From Marivita sp051859345 (GTDB lineage Bacteria; Pseudomonadota; Alphaproteobacteria; Rhodobacterales; Rhodobacteraceae), in the NCBI RefSeq assembly GCF_051859345.1, contig NZ_JBHYFV010000020.1:1-64000 (forward strand): a DNA stretch of 64,000 nucleotides. The letters are read 5' to 3'. Shown here piece after piece: positions 27,237 through 38,045 of this stretch (its first letter is position 1; each line of letters opens with the position of its first letter). Made by a program: the position numbers and the translations under genes. The notes beneath the pieces were generated by a model. The model made no database searches. It was not told the DNA's origin and was given only the letters and a program-made list of their open reading frames with translations.

Positions 27237-28178
27237 ATGCCACTCGAATACACCAACGCGGAAAGCGACGTCAAATCAGACGCTTACCCCACACGTCAAC
27301 CCGACCGAGAGACATGGCGTGAACGCACCGACCCGGTCTTGTGGCAAAGCTGGACCGAGCAGGCTCCGATCACGCCAGCTCAGGCTGAAACCTTTGATCG
27401 GGACGGATTCCTTGTGGTGCAGGACATGTTCTCGCAAGACGAAATTTCCGCTCTCGTCGATCAGGCTGCGACGCTGCGCCGCGATCTGGCCGGCAGCGAC
27501 GCGTCCGAGGTGGTGACTGAACCCGGATCGGACGCGGTGCGCACGGTCTTCAACTTGGAGACCCACCATGCGCTGATGGACCACCTGTCGCGCGACACGC
27601 GGCTGGCCGGGATCGCCCGCTTTCTGCTGGGTGACGAGGTCTATGTCCATCAGAGCCGACTGAATTACAAACCGGGCTTCACCGGCAAGGAGTTCTACTG
27701 GCATTCCGATTTCGAGACCTGGCATGCCGAGGACGGGATGCCCCGGATGCGGGCCGTGTCGGCGTCGCTTCTGCTCACCGACAACCGTGCCCATAATGGC
27801 GCGTTGATGCTGATGCCCGGCTCGCACAAGACCTTCGTGTCCTGCCAGGGCGAGACGCCGGATGCCAACCACAAAAACTCTCTCAAACGGCAAGAGGCCG
27901 GCACCCCGTCGCAGGAAACGCTTCGCGACATGGCGAAGATGTATGGCATCACCGATGCCGAAGGCCCGGCGGGCACGCTGGTCCTGTTCGATTGCAACAC
28001 GATCCACGGATCGAACGGCAATATCACGCCGGACCCGCGGTCGAACGCGTTCTTCGTCTACAACGCCGTGTCGAACGCGCTTGTGGATCCCTTCGCGGGG
28101 CAGAAACCGCGGCCCGATTACCTTGGACATCGCGGCACACCAACACCGCTCCAGCTGCGCAGCGGCGCGCTGGTCTGA
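27237..28178 (+). CDS. ectD: Ectoine hydroxylase (Fe(II)/2-oxoglutarate dioxygenase)
   Basis: A 313-residue EctD-type enzyme converting ectoine to 5-hydroxyectoine. The signature FYWHSDFETWHAEDGMPRMR gives the iron ligands His156 and Asp158; the third is His257 in CNTIHGSN. Arg268 in PRSNAFFVYN should bind 2-oxoglutarate. This text separates EctD from generic phytanoyl-CoA dioxygenases. AAGGAG lies six bases before ATG 27237. No ectA, ectB or ectC gene is in the window, so the substrate must be made elsewhere or imported. hemB follows on the same strand. Confidence 0.9.
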   Translation: MPLEYTNAESDVKSDAYPTRQPDRETWRERTDPVLWQSWTEQAPITPAQAETFDRDGFLVVQDMFSQDEISALVDQAATLRRDLAGSDASEVVTEPGSDAVRTVFNLETHHALMDHLSRDTRLAGIARFLLGDEVYVHQSRLNYKPGFTGKEFYWHSDFETWHAEDGMPRMRAVSASLLLTDNRAHNGALMLMPGSHKTFVSCQGETPDANHKNSLKRQEAGTPSQETLRDMAKMYGITDAEGPAGTLVLFDCNTIHGSNGNITPDPRSNAFFVYNAVSNALVDPFAGQKPRPDYLGHRGTPTPLQLRSGALV

Positions 28179-28272
28179 GGCCGATCAACACCACCGCGCG
28201 CAGGCTCCGGGTCTGGACATGCGCGCGGCGGGAGTGCATCCCTTTCTGGTTGAGATCAGACAGGTATCACCG

Positions 28273-29274
28273 ATGCACCCAATCACTCCCCCCTTCCCCG
28301 CCACACGCCTGCGCCGGTTGCGCCGCAGCGAAGGTCTGCGCGCCATGGTGCGTGAAAACACGCTGACACCGGATGACTTCATCTGGCCGGTCTTTGTGCG
28401 CAACGGTGACGGGATCGAAGAACCGGTGGCGTCTATGCCGGGGGTTGTGCGCCGCTCGGTCGACAAGGTGGTTGCAGCGGCACGCGAGGCGCATGCGCTT
28501 GGCATCCCGGCGATCTGCCTGTTTCCCTATACCAACCCCGCGCTCAAGACCGAGGATTGCGCCGAGGCATGGAGCCCCGAGAACCTGTCCAACCGTGCCA
28601 CACGCGCGATCAAGGACGCGGTGCCTGATATCATGGTGATGACGGATGTGGCCCTGGATCCGTACAATATCACCGGCCATGACGGCTACATGGACGAGGA
28701 CGGCTATATCGTGAACGATCGCACCGTCGAGGCGCTGGTCAGGCAGACCCTGTCGCAGGCGCGCGCCGGGTCCGACATCATCGGCCCGTCCGACATGATG
28801 GACAGCCGCATCGCCGCGATGCGCGGGGCCTTGGAGGGCGAAGGCTTCTCGAATGTCGCCATCCTCAGCTACGCGGCCAAATACGCCAGTGCCTTTTATG
28901 GCCCGTTCCGCGATGCGGTGGGCGCGTCCGGCGCCTTCAAGGGTGACAAGAAGGGCTACCAGATGGACCCCGGCAATTCCGACGAGGCGATGCGTCTGGT
29001 GGCGCGCGATCTGTCCGAAGGTGCCGACATGGTGATGATCAAACCCGGCATGCCCTATCTCGATATCTGCCGCCGCACCAAGGACATGTTCGGCGTGCCG
29101 ACCTTTGCCTACCAGGTGTCGGGCGAATACGCGATGCTTGCGGGGGCAGCCGAGCGCGGCTGGCTGGATCACGACCGGGTGATGCTGGAAAGCCTGATGG
29201 CATTCAAACGCGCCGGCTGTGACGGAGTTCTGACCTATTTTGCACCGGCGGCGGCCCGGTTGCTCAACGGGTAG
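28273..29274 (+). CDS. hemB: Delta-aminolevulinic acid dehydratase (porphobilinogen synthase)
   Basis: A 333-residue enzyme joining two aminolevulinates to porphobilinogen for haem and bacteriochlorophyll or corrin synthesis. The two Schiff-base lysines are Lys203 (SYAAKYASAFYGPFR) and Lys257 (MIKPGMPYLD). The metal-site segment reads DVALDPYNITGHDG, with aspartate in place of the cysteine triad of zinc-type enzymes, so it should be the magnesium-dependent alphaproteobacterial form. ATG 28273 gives the family length, though the same frame is open far upstream through ectD. Confidence 0.96.
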   Translation: MHPITPPFPATRLRRLRRSEGLRAMVRENTLTPDDFIWPVFVRNGDGIEEPVASMPGVVRRSVDKVVAAAREAHALGIPAICLFPYTNPALKTEDCAEAWSPENLSNRATRAIKDAVPDIMVMTDVALDPYNITGHDGYMDEDGYIVNDRTVEALVRQTLSQARAGSDIIGPSDMMDSRIAAMRGALEGEGFSNVAILSYAAKYASAFYGPFRDAVGASGAFKGDKKGYQMDPGNSDEAMRLVARDLSEGADMVMIKPGMPYLDICRRTKDMFGVPTFAYQVSGEYAMLAGAAERGWLDHDRVMLESLMAFKRAGCDGVLTYFAPAAARLLNG

Positions 29275-29393
29275 CGGTGCGTCGCTTATCGTGATCCATC
29301 CTTAGTGACAGAGCGCGTGTCTGCCGCTATACTCGCCCACAATCGGCGGCACAGCCGGATTTCAGAGGCATCGGCAAAGAAAGAGCAGAGACA

Positions 29394-29951
29394 ATGACAT
29401 CCCTGACACGACGCGAACTGGCCTTGGGCCTTGGCGGCACATTCCTATTGGGTGCCTGTAACAACGCGGTCGGCGGCAATGGCGGCGCGCGGATCGACGC
29501 GCGGGTCGATGCGACGCTGGCCGAAATGTACCGCCGCTTTCCGGGCACGCAGAACCTTGCGGCCAATGCCAACGGATTGCTGGTCATGCCATTGGTGACC
29601 GAGGCGGGCCTTGGCATTGGCGGTGCATTCGGACGGGGGGCGCTGCGGGTTGGCGGCGTGACGGTCGATTTCTACTCCACCACCAAGGCCAGCGCGGGGT
29701 TGCAGATCGGTGCGCAGCAATATGCGCATGTGCTGTTCTTCATGACCGAAGACGCGCTGATGAATTTCCGCCGCTCGCCCGGTTGGGCTGCTGGTGCCAA
29801 CATCGAATATGCCATCCCCGAAGGCGGCGAGACCATCGCGGCCGAGACCACAACCTCGCTGGCCCCTGTCATCGCGGTGATCTTTGGTCAGGCCGGATTG
29901 CGGATCGGCGCTACACTGGAAGGTGTGAAATACACGCGGATCATTCCCTGA
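29394..29951 (+). CDS. SYLF/Ysc84-domain lipoprotein
   Basis: A 185-residue protein with a twin-arginine-like N-terminus (TRRELALGLGG) followed by a lipobox, LLGAC, so it should be a lipid-anchored periplasmic protein. The rest matches the SYLF (Ysc84) lipid-binding domain: GLLVMPLVTEAGLGIGGAFGRGAL, VDFYSTTKASAGLQIGAQ, LFFMTEDALMNFRRSPGW. SYLF domains bind phospholipids; the bacterial role is not settled. It stands alone between hemB and a GC-rich palindromic region. Confidence 0.85.
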   Translation: MTSLTRRELALGLGGTFLLGACNNAVGGNGGARIDARVDATLAEMYRRFPGTQNLAANANGLLVMPLVTEAGLGIGGAFGRGALRVGGVTVDFYSTTKASAGLQIGAQQYAHVLFFMTEDALMNFRRSPGWAAGANIEYAIPEGGETIAAETTTSLAPVIAVIFGQAGLRIGATLEGVKYTRIIP

Positions 29952-29957
29952 TGTAAT

Positions 29958-30104
29958 GCTTGGGGGCTCTGCCCCCAAACCCCCGAGGTATTTTCAGCCC
30001 AAAGAAGCGGGCCGTTTGCGGCTTGGCGACAGCCGGTTTCTTTGGGCAGGAAATACCTTCGGGGGTGAGGCGCGCATGCGCCGAGGGGGCAGACAGCCCC
30101 CTTG
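29958..30104. repeat. Long imperfect palindrome (intergenic repeat element)
   Basis: Three successive blocks on the left find complements in reverse order on the right: TGGGGGCTCTGCCCCC, then CCCCCGAGGTATTTTC, then CAGCCCAAAGAA, answered by TTCTTTGGGC, GAAATACCTTCGGGGG and a GGGGGCAGACAGCCCCCT-type block. The arms span about 29958-30006 and 30038-30104. Elements with this wording recur in roseobacter intergenic regions. It separates two convergent genes and may act as a terminator or a MITE-like relic. Confidence 0.7.
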
Positions 30105-30109
30105 CCCGA

Positions 30110-30733
30110 TCAGCCAGCCATCGCTGTCTTCAGGTTGTTCAGCGCCCCCACCGGATCATCCGTTCGCCAGATTTCTTCGCCAATACCGAAGAAATCCGTC
30201 ATCGGCGCGAGGCTGCGCACGATGTCGGTATCAAGACCCCCTTCGGCGACCACGGGGATCTCGATCATTTCGGACCACCACTCGAACAGTTCTGCCTCGG
30301 CGCGGGAACCGTCGCCCAGGGTGGTTGTCCCCACCGGGCCAAAGCTGACGTAATCCGCGCCCGCCTCGCCCGCGCTCATGCCATCATGGCGCAGCTGGCC
30401 GCAGAACGCGCCGACGATGGCATCTGCGCCCAGTTCCTTGCGCGCCATGCGCACCGATCGCGCGCCGTCCGTCAGGTGGACGCCGTCAAGGCCAAGGCGC
30501 TGGGCCAGGACCACATGGGTGTCGATCACCAGCGCCACGTCGAACCGGTGCGCCACCTCGCGCACGGCATCAGCGGCGCGCAGGATCAGATCTTCGTCGC
30601 GGGTGGCCAGCGACAGGCGGATGCAGGCGATTTCGGCGGCATCCAGAACGCGCGCCAGATCAGAGGGAAAATGGCTGAGTTCGATCTCGGGTGGTGTGAT
30701 CAGGTAAATCTGTGGCTGCTCGGTATCGGACAT
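30110..30733 (-). CDS. Thiamine phosphate synthase family protein (ThiE-like)
   Basis: A 207-residue TIM-barrel protein with family features of ThiE: VDLALVIDTHVVLAQRLGLDGVHL-like strands (here DVALVIDTHVVLAQRLGLDGVHLTDG), AGADYVSFGPVGTTT and PVVAEGGLDTD. ThiE couples the pyrimidine and thiazole halves of thiamine. The pyrophosphate-binding segment is less canonical than in E. coli ThiE, and no other thi gene or TPP riboswitch is nearby, so a TenI- or ThiE-like paralogue with another role is possible. Confidence 0.75.
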   Translation of the reverse strand: MSDTEQPQIYLITPPEIELSHFPSDLARVLDAAEIACIRLSLATRDEDLILRAADAVREVAHRFDVALVIDTHVVLAQRLGLDGVHLTDGARSVRMARKELGADAIVGAFCGQLRHDGMSAGEAGADYVSFGPVGTTTLGDGSRAEAELFEWWSEMIEIPVVAEGGLDTDIVRSLAPMTDFFGIGEEIWRTDDPVGALNNLKTAMAG

Positions 30734-30866
30734 CTGCGGCCCCTTCCTCGTTGGTCGTGACCCTATACCGTGATTTCATACTTCGCGCCAAGGGGTTGCA
30801 CGGGTTGCCCTTTTGACAGGGGCGCAATAGTCAGGCGCGACCCCTTGGATCAGTGAGGTTTCTGCC

Positions 30867-31610
30867 ATGCCAAGCGACACACCGCAGCCCCTCTTTGTGC
30901 TGGTGCGCCCCCAGATGGGCGAAAACATCGGTGCCGCGGCGCGGGCGATGCTGAATTTCGGGCTTGAGCGGATGTGTCTTGTGGCCCCGCGGGATGGCTG
31001 GCCGAATCCGAAAGCGGTGGCGATGGCGTCCGGCGCGGGGCGGTTGTTGGATGACGCGCTTCTGGCCGAGCGCACGGTCGATGCGGTGGCCGAGTGTTCC
31101 TATGTATTCGCCACGACCGCCCGGCAGCGCGACATGACCAAGCCGGTGATGACGCCGGAACGGGCGATGAACGTGGCGCGCGAGAAGATCGCGGCGGGCG
31201 AGAAGGTGGCCGTTCTGTTCGGGCCAGAGCGCGCCGGGCTGGAGAACGAGGACATCGCACTTGCGAATGCGATCATCTCGGTGCCGGTCAATCCGGAGTT
31301 CGCCTCGCTGAACCTTGCGCAATGCGTATTGCTGACCGGGTATGAGTGGCGCCGGCAGTCGGTCGAGAGCCTGCCCGAGGCAACCGAGATGGCAGGTACT
31401 GACTGGGCCACGGCGATCGAGATGGACAAGTTGGCCGGGCATTACCAGGACACGCTGGATGAGGCGGGATTTTTCTTTCCCGATACCAAGGCGGACAGCA
31501 TGAAGCTGAACCTGCGGAACATGTGGTCCCGCATGCCCCTCACGCGCGCTGATGTGCAGATGCTGCATGGCATACTGCGGCAAATGGTGCGCTGGAGGAC
31601 CAGGGGCTGA
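30867..31610 (+). CDS. SPOUT-family RNA methyltransferase, TrmJ-like
   Basis: A 247-residue TrmH-type (SPOUT) 2'-O-methyltransferase. The trefoil-knot motifs are clear: VRPQMGENIGAAARAMLNFGL near the N-terminus, AVLFGPERAGLENEDIALAN and VNPEFASLNLAQCVLL. The length and the C-terminal helical extension resemble TrmJ, which methylates position 32 of tRNAs; the target is inferred. It precedes ctaA by 63 bases on the same strand. Confidence 0.85.
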   Translation: MPSDTPQPLFVLVRPQMGENIGAAARAMLNFGLERMCLVAPRDGWPNPKAVAMASGAGRLLDDALLAERTVDAVAECSYVFATTARQRDMTKPVMTPERAMNVAREKIAAGEKVAVLFGPERAGLENEDIALANAIISVPVNPEFASLNLAQCVLLTGYEWRRQSVESLPEATEMAGTDWATAIEMDKLAGHYQDTLDEAGFFFPDTKADSMKLNLRNMWSRMPLTRADVQMLHGILRQMVRWRTRG

Positions 31611-31673
31611 GCCCGCGCCTTGAAGCGGCCCTGCCCCAAGCCTAGTGTTTCGGCCAACAAGGAGATCCCGTGA

Positions 31674-32822
31674 ATGAGCCCCAAACGCAGCATCTTTGAA
31701 GAGGTCGGTGCAGAGGCACCGCGCACAGACACACCCAAGGGAGGCATGATCGACGCGGGCAGGCGCGGGGCGCGGGGGGCGATCCGCATCTGGCTGATGA
31801 TCCTGTTCGGGCTGGTCATGGTGATGATCGCCGTCGGTGGGTTGACCCGGCTGACCGACAGCGGCTTGTCGATCACCGAATGGCGGCCTCTGAGCGGGGC
31901 ATTGCCGCCGATGACGGTCGAAGACTGGCAGCGCGAGTTTGATCTTTATCGCGCAATTCCCGAGTATCAATTGCAGAACAAGGGCATGAGTCTTGCGGAG
32001 TTCCAGTTCATCTATTGGTGGGAATGGGGTCATCGCCAACTTGGCCGGGTGATCGGGCTGATCTGGGCGCTGGGCTTTTTCGGCTTCCTGCTGGCGCGCA
32101 AGATCCCGACGGGTTGGACGGGTCGGCTGATCTTTATCGGTGTGCTGGGAGGGATTCAGGGCGCGATTGGCTGGTGGATGGTGTCCTCTGGCCTGAGCGG
32201 GACGATGCTGGATGTGGCCTCCTATCGTCTGGCGACGCATCTGGGACTGGCCTTTGTCATTCTTGGCTTCATCGCGTGGTACACGTTTGAACTGGGCCGC
32301 GAAGACCGCGACCTGATGCAGGCGCGGCGGTCGCGTGAGGGCAAGCTTTATGGTCTTGGCACGGGGCTTTTACACTTCTCGTTCCTGCAAATCCTCCTAG
32401 GTGCCTTGGTGGCCGGGATCGACGCCGGGCGGACCTACAATGACTGGCCGCTGATGGCCGGGGCCTTCCTGCCGCCCTACCCGTTCGAGTTGGAGCCGAT
32501 GTGGCGCAACTTCTTTGAAAACGCCGGTCTTGTGCAGTTCATGCACCGCATCGCGGGGTATCTGCTGCTGGTTTTCGGCATCGTCGTCTGGCTGCGGGCG
32601 CGCAAATCGCCGAATGTCGACACGCGGTTCCGGTTCAACGCGGTCTTCGCGATGCTCTGGGTGCAGATGGCGCTGGGCATCGTGACGGTGCTTTACATGG
32701 CGCCATGGCAGATCGCGATTGCGCATCAGGTGGGGGCTGTGATCCTGTGGGTGCTGATCCTGCGGGCCCGGTTCGGCGCGCAATATCCGGTGCAACAATC
32801 CATCCGAGGAGCAAAAGCATGA
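31674..32822 (+). CDS. ctaA: Haem A synthase (COX15/CtaA)
   Basis: A 382-residue integral membrane protein with eight predicted helices, oxidising haem O to haem A for aa3-type cytochrome oxidase. The haem-ligating histidines appear in WWEWGHRQLGRVIG, RLATHLGLAF, FMHRIAGYLL and IAIAHQVGAV. The length and the first-loop sequence fit the alphaproteobacterial/mitochondrial type. AAGGAG is at 31659-31664. The stop overlaps the next start (ATGA), so the M32 peptidase is translationally coupled. Confidence 0.95.
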   Translation: MSPKRSIFEEVGAEAPRTDTPKGGMIDAGRRGARGAIRIWLMILFGLVMVMIAVGGLTRLTDSGLSITEWRPLSGALPPMTVEDWQREFDLYRAIPEYQLQNKGMSLAEFQFIYWWEWGHRQLGRVIGLIWALGFFGFLLARKIPTGWTGRLIFIGVLGGIQGAIGWWMVSSGLSGTMLDVASYRLATHLGLAFVILGFIAWYTFELGREDRDLMQARRSREGKLYGLGTGLLHFSFLQILLGALVAGIDAGRTYNDWPLMAGAFLPPYPFELEPMWRNFFENAGLVQFMHRIAGYLLLVFGIVVWLRARKSPNVDTRFRFNAVFAMLWVQMALGIVTVLYMAPWQIAIAHQVGAVILWVLILRARFGAQYPVQQSIRGAKA

Positions 32823-34291
32823 GCACGGCTTATGACGCATTGATGGCGTTCACACGCGAAACCGAGGCGCTGGGCCAGATCGCCGGACGTCTGGCATGGG
32901 ATCAGGAAACCACCATGCCACGGGGCGCTTCGGCGCAACGGGGTGAAGAGATGGGGGCAATTGAATCCGTGTTGCATGCCCGTCGCATGGACCCGCGTGT
33001 GGGTGAGTGGCTGGAGGCGGCGACGCCGACGGACGACGAGGCCACCGCCAACCTGCGTCATATCCGGCGGAGTTTCGAGCGGGCCTCGAAGGTGCCCGCC
33101 GATCTTGCGGCGGAACTGGCGCGCACGACGTCTGTGGCGCAGGGCATCTGGGCAGAGGCGCGGGCAAAAGACGATTTCGCCGCCTTTGCGCCAACACTGG
33201 AGCGGGTGCTGGATCTACGCCGACAGGAAGGTGAGGCGCTGGCCGATGGGGGGGATCCCTATGACGCGTTGCTTCTGGACTATGAGCCGGGGGCAACGGC
33301 GGCCGAGTTGGACGCGATGTTCGGCGCGTTGCGGCCGCGGCTGGTTGCACTGCGGGACACCGTGCTGGGCGCACCTGCGCCTGCTGCATTGACCGGTACG
33401 TTTGACGAAAGCGCGCAGATGAGGTTGTCGCGCCAGATCGCCAAGGTGTTCGGTTATGACATGAGCCGGGGGCGCGTCGACAAGGCGGTACATCCGTTCA
33501 GTTCGGGGTCAGGAAATGATGTGCGGATCACCACGCGGACCAATCCGGCCGATCCGTTCAACTGCATCTATTCGACGATTCACGAGGTTGGTCACGCCGG
33601 TTATGAACAGAATATCGATCAGGCCTATCTGCTGACTCCGTTGGGGCGTGGCGTTTCGATGGGGGTGCATGAAAGCCAGTCGCGCATCTACGAGAACCAG
33701 ATGGGGCGCTCGCGCGCCTTTACCGGCTGGCTGCATGGACAGATGGTCGAGGCGTTCGGCGATTTCGGAATCAATGACCCCGACGCGTTCTTTGCCACGG
33801 TGAATCGCGTGCATCGCGGCTTTATCCGCACGGAATCCGACGAGGTGCAGTATAATCTGCATGTGCTGCTGCGCTTCGATCTGGAACGGCAGATGATCGC
33901 CGGATCGCTGGACGTGGTGGACCTTGAAGAGGCCTGGAACACGCGGTTCGAGGCGGATTTCGGCTATGCCGTGGACAGACCGTCAAACGGCGTGTTGCAG
34001 GACGTGCACTGGTCGGTGGGTCTGTTTGGCTATTTCGCCACCTATTCGCTGGGCAATGTCTATGCGGGCTGCCTGAACGAAGCGCTGCGCAAGGCAGTGC
34101 CGGATATGGATGCCCAATTGGCGGCTGGGGACACTTCGGCGGCGACAGGGTGGCTGCGGGACAATCTGCAACGGCATGGCGGGCTGTATGAGCCGCGCGA
34201 GGTGATCGAGCGGGCCTGCGGGTTTGCACCGAATGAAGCGCCGCTGTTGGCCTATCTCGAGGCGAAGTTCGGCGCGATCTACGGCGTGTGA
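32819..34291 (+). CDS. Carboxypeptidase M32 (Taq-type metallocarboxypeptidase)
   Basis: A 490-residue zinc carboxypeptidase of family M32. The metal motif is TIHEVGHAGYEQ (His255-Glu-x-x-His259), and the third ligand is expected in GVHESQSRIYENQMGRS. The DPFNCIYS-type wall before the motif and HRGFIRTESDEVQYNLHVLLRF are family text. The start at 32819 overlaps the ctaA stop. The family usually removes C-terminal residues with broad specificity in the cytoplasm; a link to haem A synthesis is not implied by the coupling. Confidence 0.93.
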   Translation: MSTAYDALMAFTRETEALGQIAGRLAWDQETTMPRGASAQRGEEMGAIESVLHARRMDPRVGEWLEAATPTDDEATANLRHIRRSFERASKVPADLAAELARTTSVAQGIWAEARAKDDFAAFAPTLERVLDLRRQEGEALADGGDPYDALLLDYEPGATAAELDAMFGALRPRLVALRDTVLGAPAPAALTGTFDESAQMRLSRQIAKVFGYDMSRGRVDKAVHPFSSGSGNDVRITTRTNPADPFNCIYSTIHEVGHAGYEQNIDQAYLLTPLGRGVSMGVHESQSRIYENQMGRSRAFTGWLHGQMVEAFGDFGINDPDAFFATVNRVHRGFIRTESDEVQYNLHVLLRFDLERQMIAGSLDVVDLEEAWNTRFEADFGYAVDRPSNGVLQDVHWSVGLFGYFATYSLGNVYAGCLNEALRKAVPDMDAQLAAGDTSAATGWLRDNLQRHGGLYEPREVIERACGFAPNEAPLLAYLEAKFGAIYGV

Positions 34292-34297
34292 CGGGAA

Positions 34298-34315
34298 AGC
34301 CCGTTGAAACGGGCT
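34298..34315. terminator. Short hairpin between the M32 peptidase and usg genes
   Basis: A 6-8 bp stem (AGCCCGTT/AACGGGCT) starts 7 bases after the peptidase stop and lies between convergent genes. The flank is C/T-rich without a long T-run. Its stem is nearly the same as the hairpin at 17759-17777. Confidence 0.5.
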
Positions 34316-34326
34316 CTCCCTCGGTT

Positions 34327-34599
34327 TCAATGGAGCGTGAATTCCCCCACCACCTGTTGCCATTCACCGGACGACAGCATCTTGCGGTGGGTATACTGCA
34401 CCGAATGCAGCGGGCCGTCGATGCTGTCCTGCCAGAACTCGATGAACTCGAACAATTTGGGGTGATCCGGGGCAAGATCGTACTCCTGCCAGACAAACGT
34501 GTTCAGGACATGCCTGTAATCGGGCATCCTGTAATACAGTTGCGCGGTGGTCAGGCCATAGCCCCGCAGCATCAACTCGGTTTCACTCATGTCAGTCAT
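34327..34599 (-). CDS. usg: Usg family protein
   Basis: A 90-residue protein of the Usg family (named from a tryptophan-operon neighbour; function unknown). The text is nearly pure family consensus: LRGYGLTTAQLYYRMPDYRHVLNTFVWQEYDLAPDHPKLFEFIEFWQ, then DGPLHSVQYTHRKMLS. It is soluble and probably DNA- or RNA-interacting, but this is not shown. ATG 34599 has GAGG five bases upstream; a longer frame reaches 34713 without family similarity. Confidence 0.85.
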   Translation of the reverse strand: MTDMSETELMLRGYGLTTAQLYYRMPDYRHVLNTFVWQEYDLAPDHPKLFEFIEFWQDSIDGPLHSVQYTHRKMLSSGEWQQVVGEFTLH

Positions 34600-34744
34600 G
34601 CAAACCTCATTCTTTTTTTCTTGTAAGGGCGAGTTTGCCATGGATTCGTTGCTTTTCAATGAAAACAATATGTTAGCCAGCACATGATCCGAGTGCCAAT
34701 GTTGTTCTGCCACTAATTTGGTCTAGTGGATTGCAGCCTACATC

Positions 34745-34765
34745 CTGTCTCTGATATACAGACAG
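34745..34765. promoter_or_regulatory. Inverted repeat upstream of gyrA
   Basis: CTGTCT and AGACAG, separated by nine bases, lie 39 bases before the gyrA start in an A/T-rich leader that also has two ACAGATA copies. It could be an operator or a supercoiling-sensitive promoter part. Confidence 0.35.
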
Positions 34766-34803
34766 ATAACAAAATATAGAAAAACAGATAGCAGGCTATC
34801 CTC

Positions 34804-37536
<2,733 letters not shown>

Positions 37537-37586
37537 CCGATTTCCACTTGAGGTTTGGTCTGCAACCCTCTGACCTAATTGCATTA

Positions 37587-37620
37587 CAAAACGGTGCGAG
37601 ATTTTTCTCGCGCCGTTTTG
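37587..37620 (+). terminator. gyrA terminator
   Basis: A 15-bp stem CAAAACGGTGCGAGA (37587-37601) with TCTCGCGCCGTTTTG (37606-37620), one G-U pair and a TTTT loop, begins about 50 bases after the gyrA stop. Confidence 0.87.
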
Positions 37621-38045
37621 CATTTGTGTTAAGCAACGCGACTATTTTCGCCGCCGAGGCAGTGTTCAAGAAATAACGCGTGGCGCACCCCCAGCTTTCA
37701 CGCCGATTTCACGGGGAAAAGTGTCCCGAGGTCAGGTATTCCTTACCTGCGCTTACTTTGCGTCAGGTGTAGACAGATCAAGTTAGAATGGTTCGAAACG
37801 GCATGTTGATCCGACACAATATTTCCTTGGGGCGGATCACCCATCAAATTCATGTCGTGGGGAGTAACGAGTTTTAAATTGGACCTTTTCAAATTCCGCG
37901 TCTGTGGCGGCCCTCATCCACTGCTGACGCTCTATTTCAAACGTTTGGCCCGACTTCCCGCACAGGTGGGGGTCGGGTCTATTTTTCTGGCCCCGGCTTT
38001 CAGCCCAACCCGATCTGATTTGCAAAATACCATCCAGACAACAGC
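37621..38045 (+). other. Structured intergenic region, possible small RNA
   Basis: No protein gene is supported in these 425 bases. It holds a CAGGTA/TACCTG hairpin (37733-37749), a TGATCCG/CGGATCA inverted repeat (about 37807-37840), and a second terminator-like stem CCCGAC/GTCGGG at 37949-37977 followed by a T-rich run. A terminator with no coding sequence before it suggests an untranslated transcript on the plus strand, but no clear promoter was found. A different reading is that it is a second backup terminator region. Confidence 0.35.
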
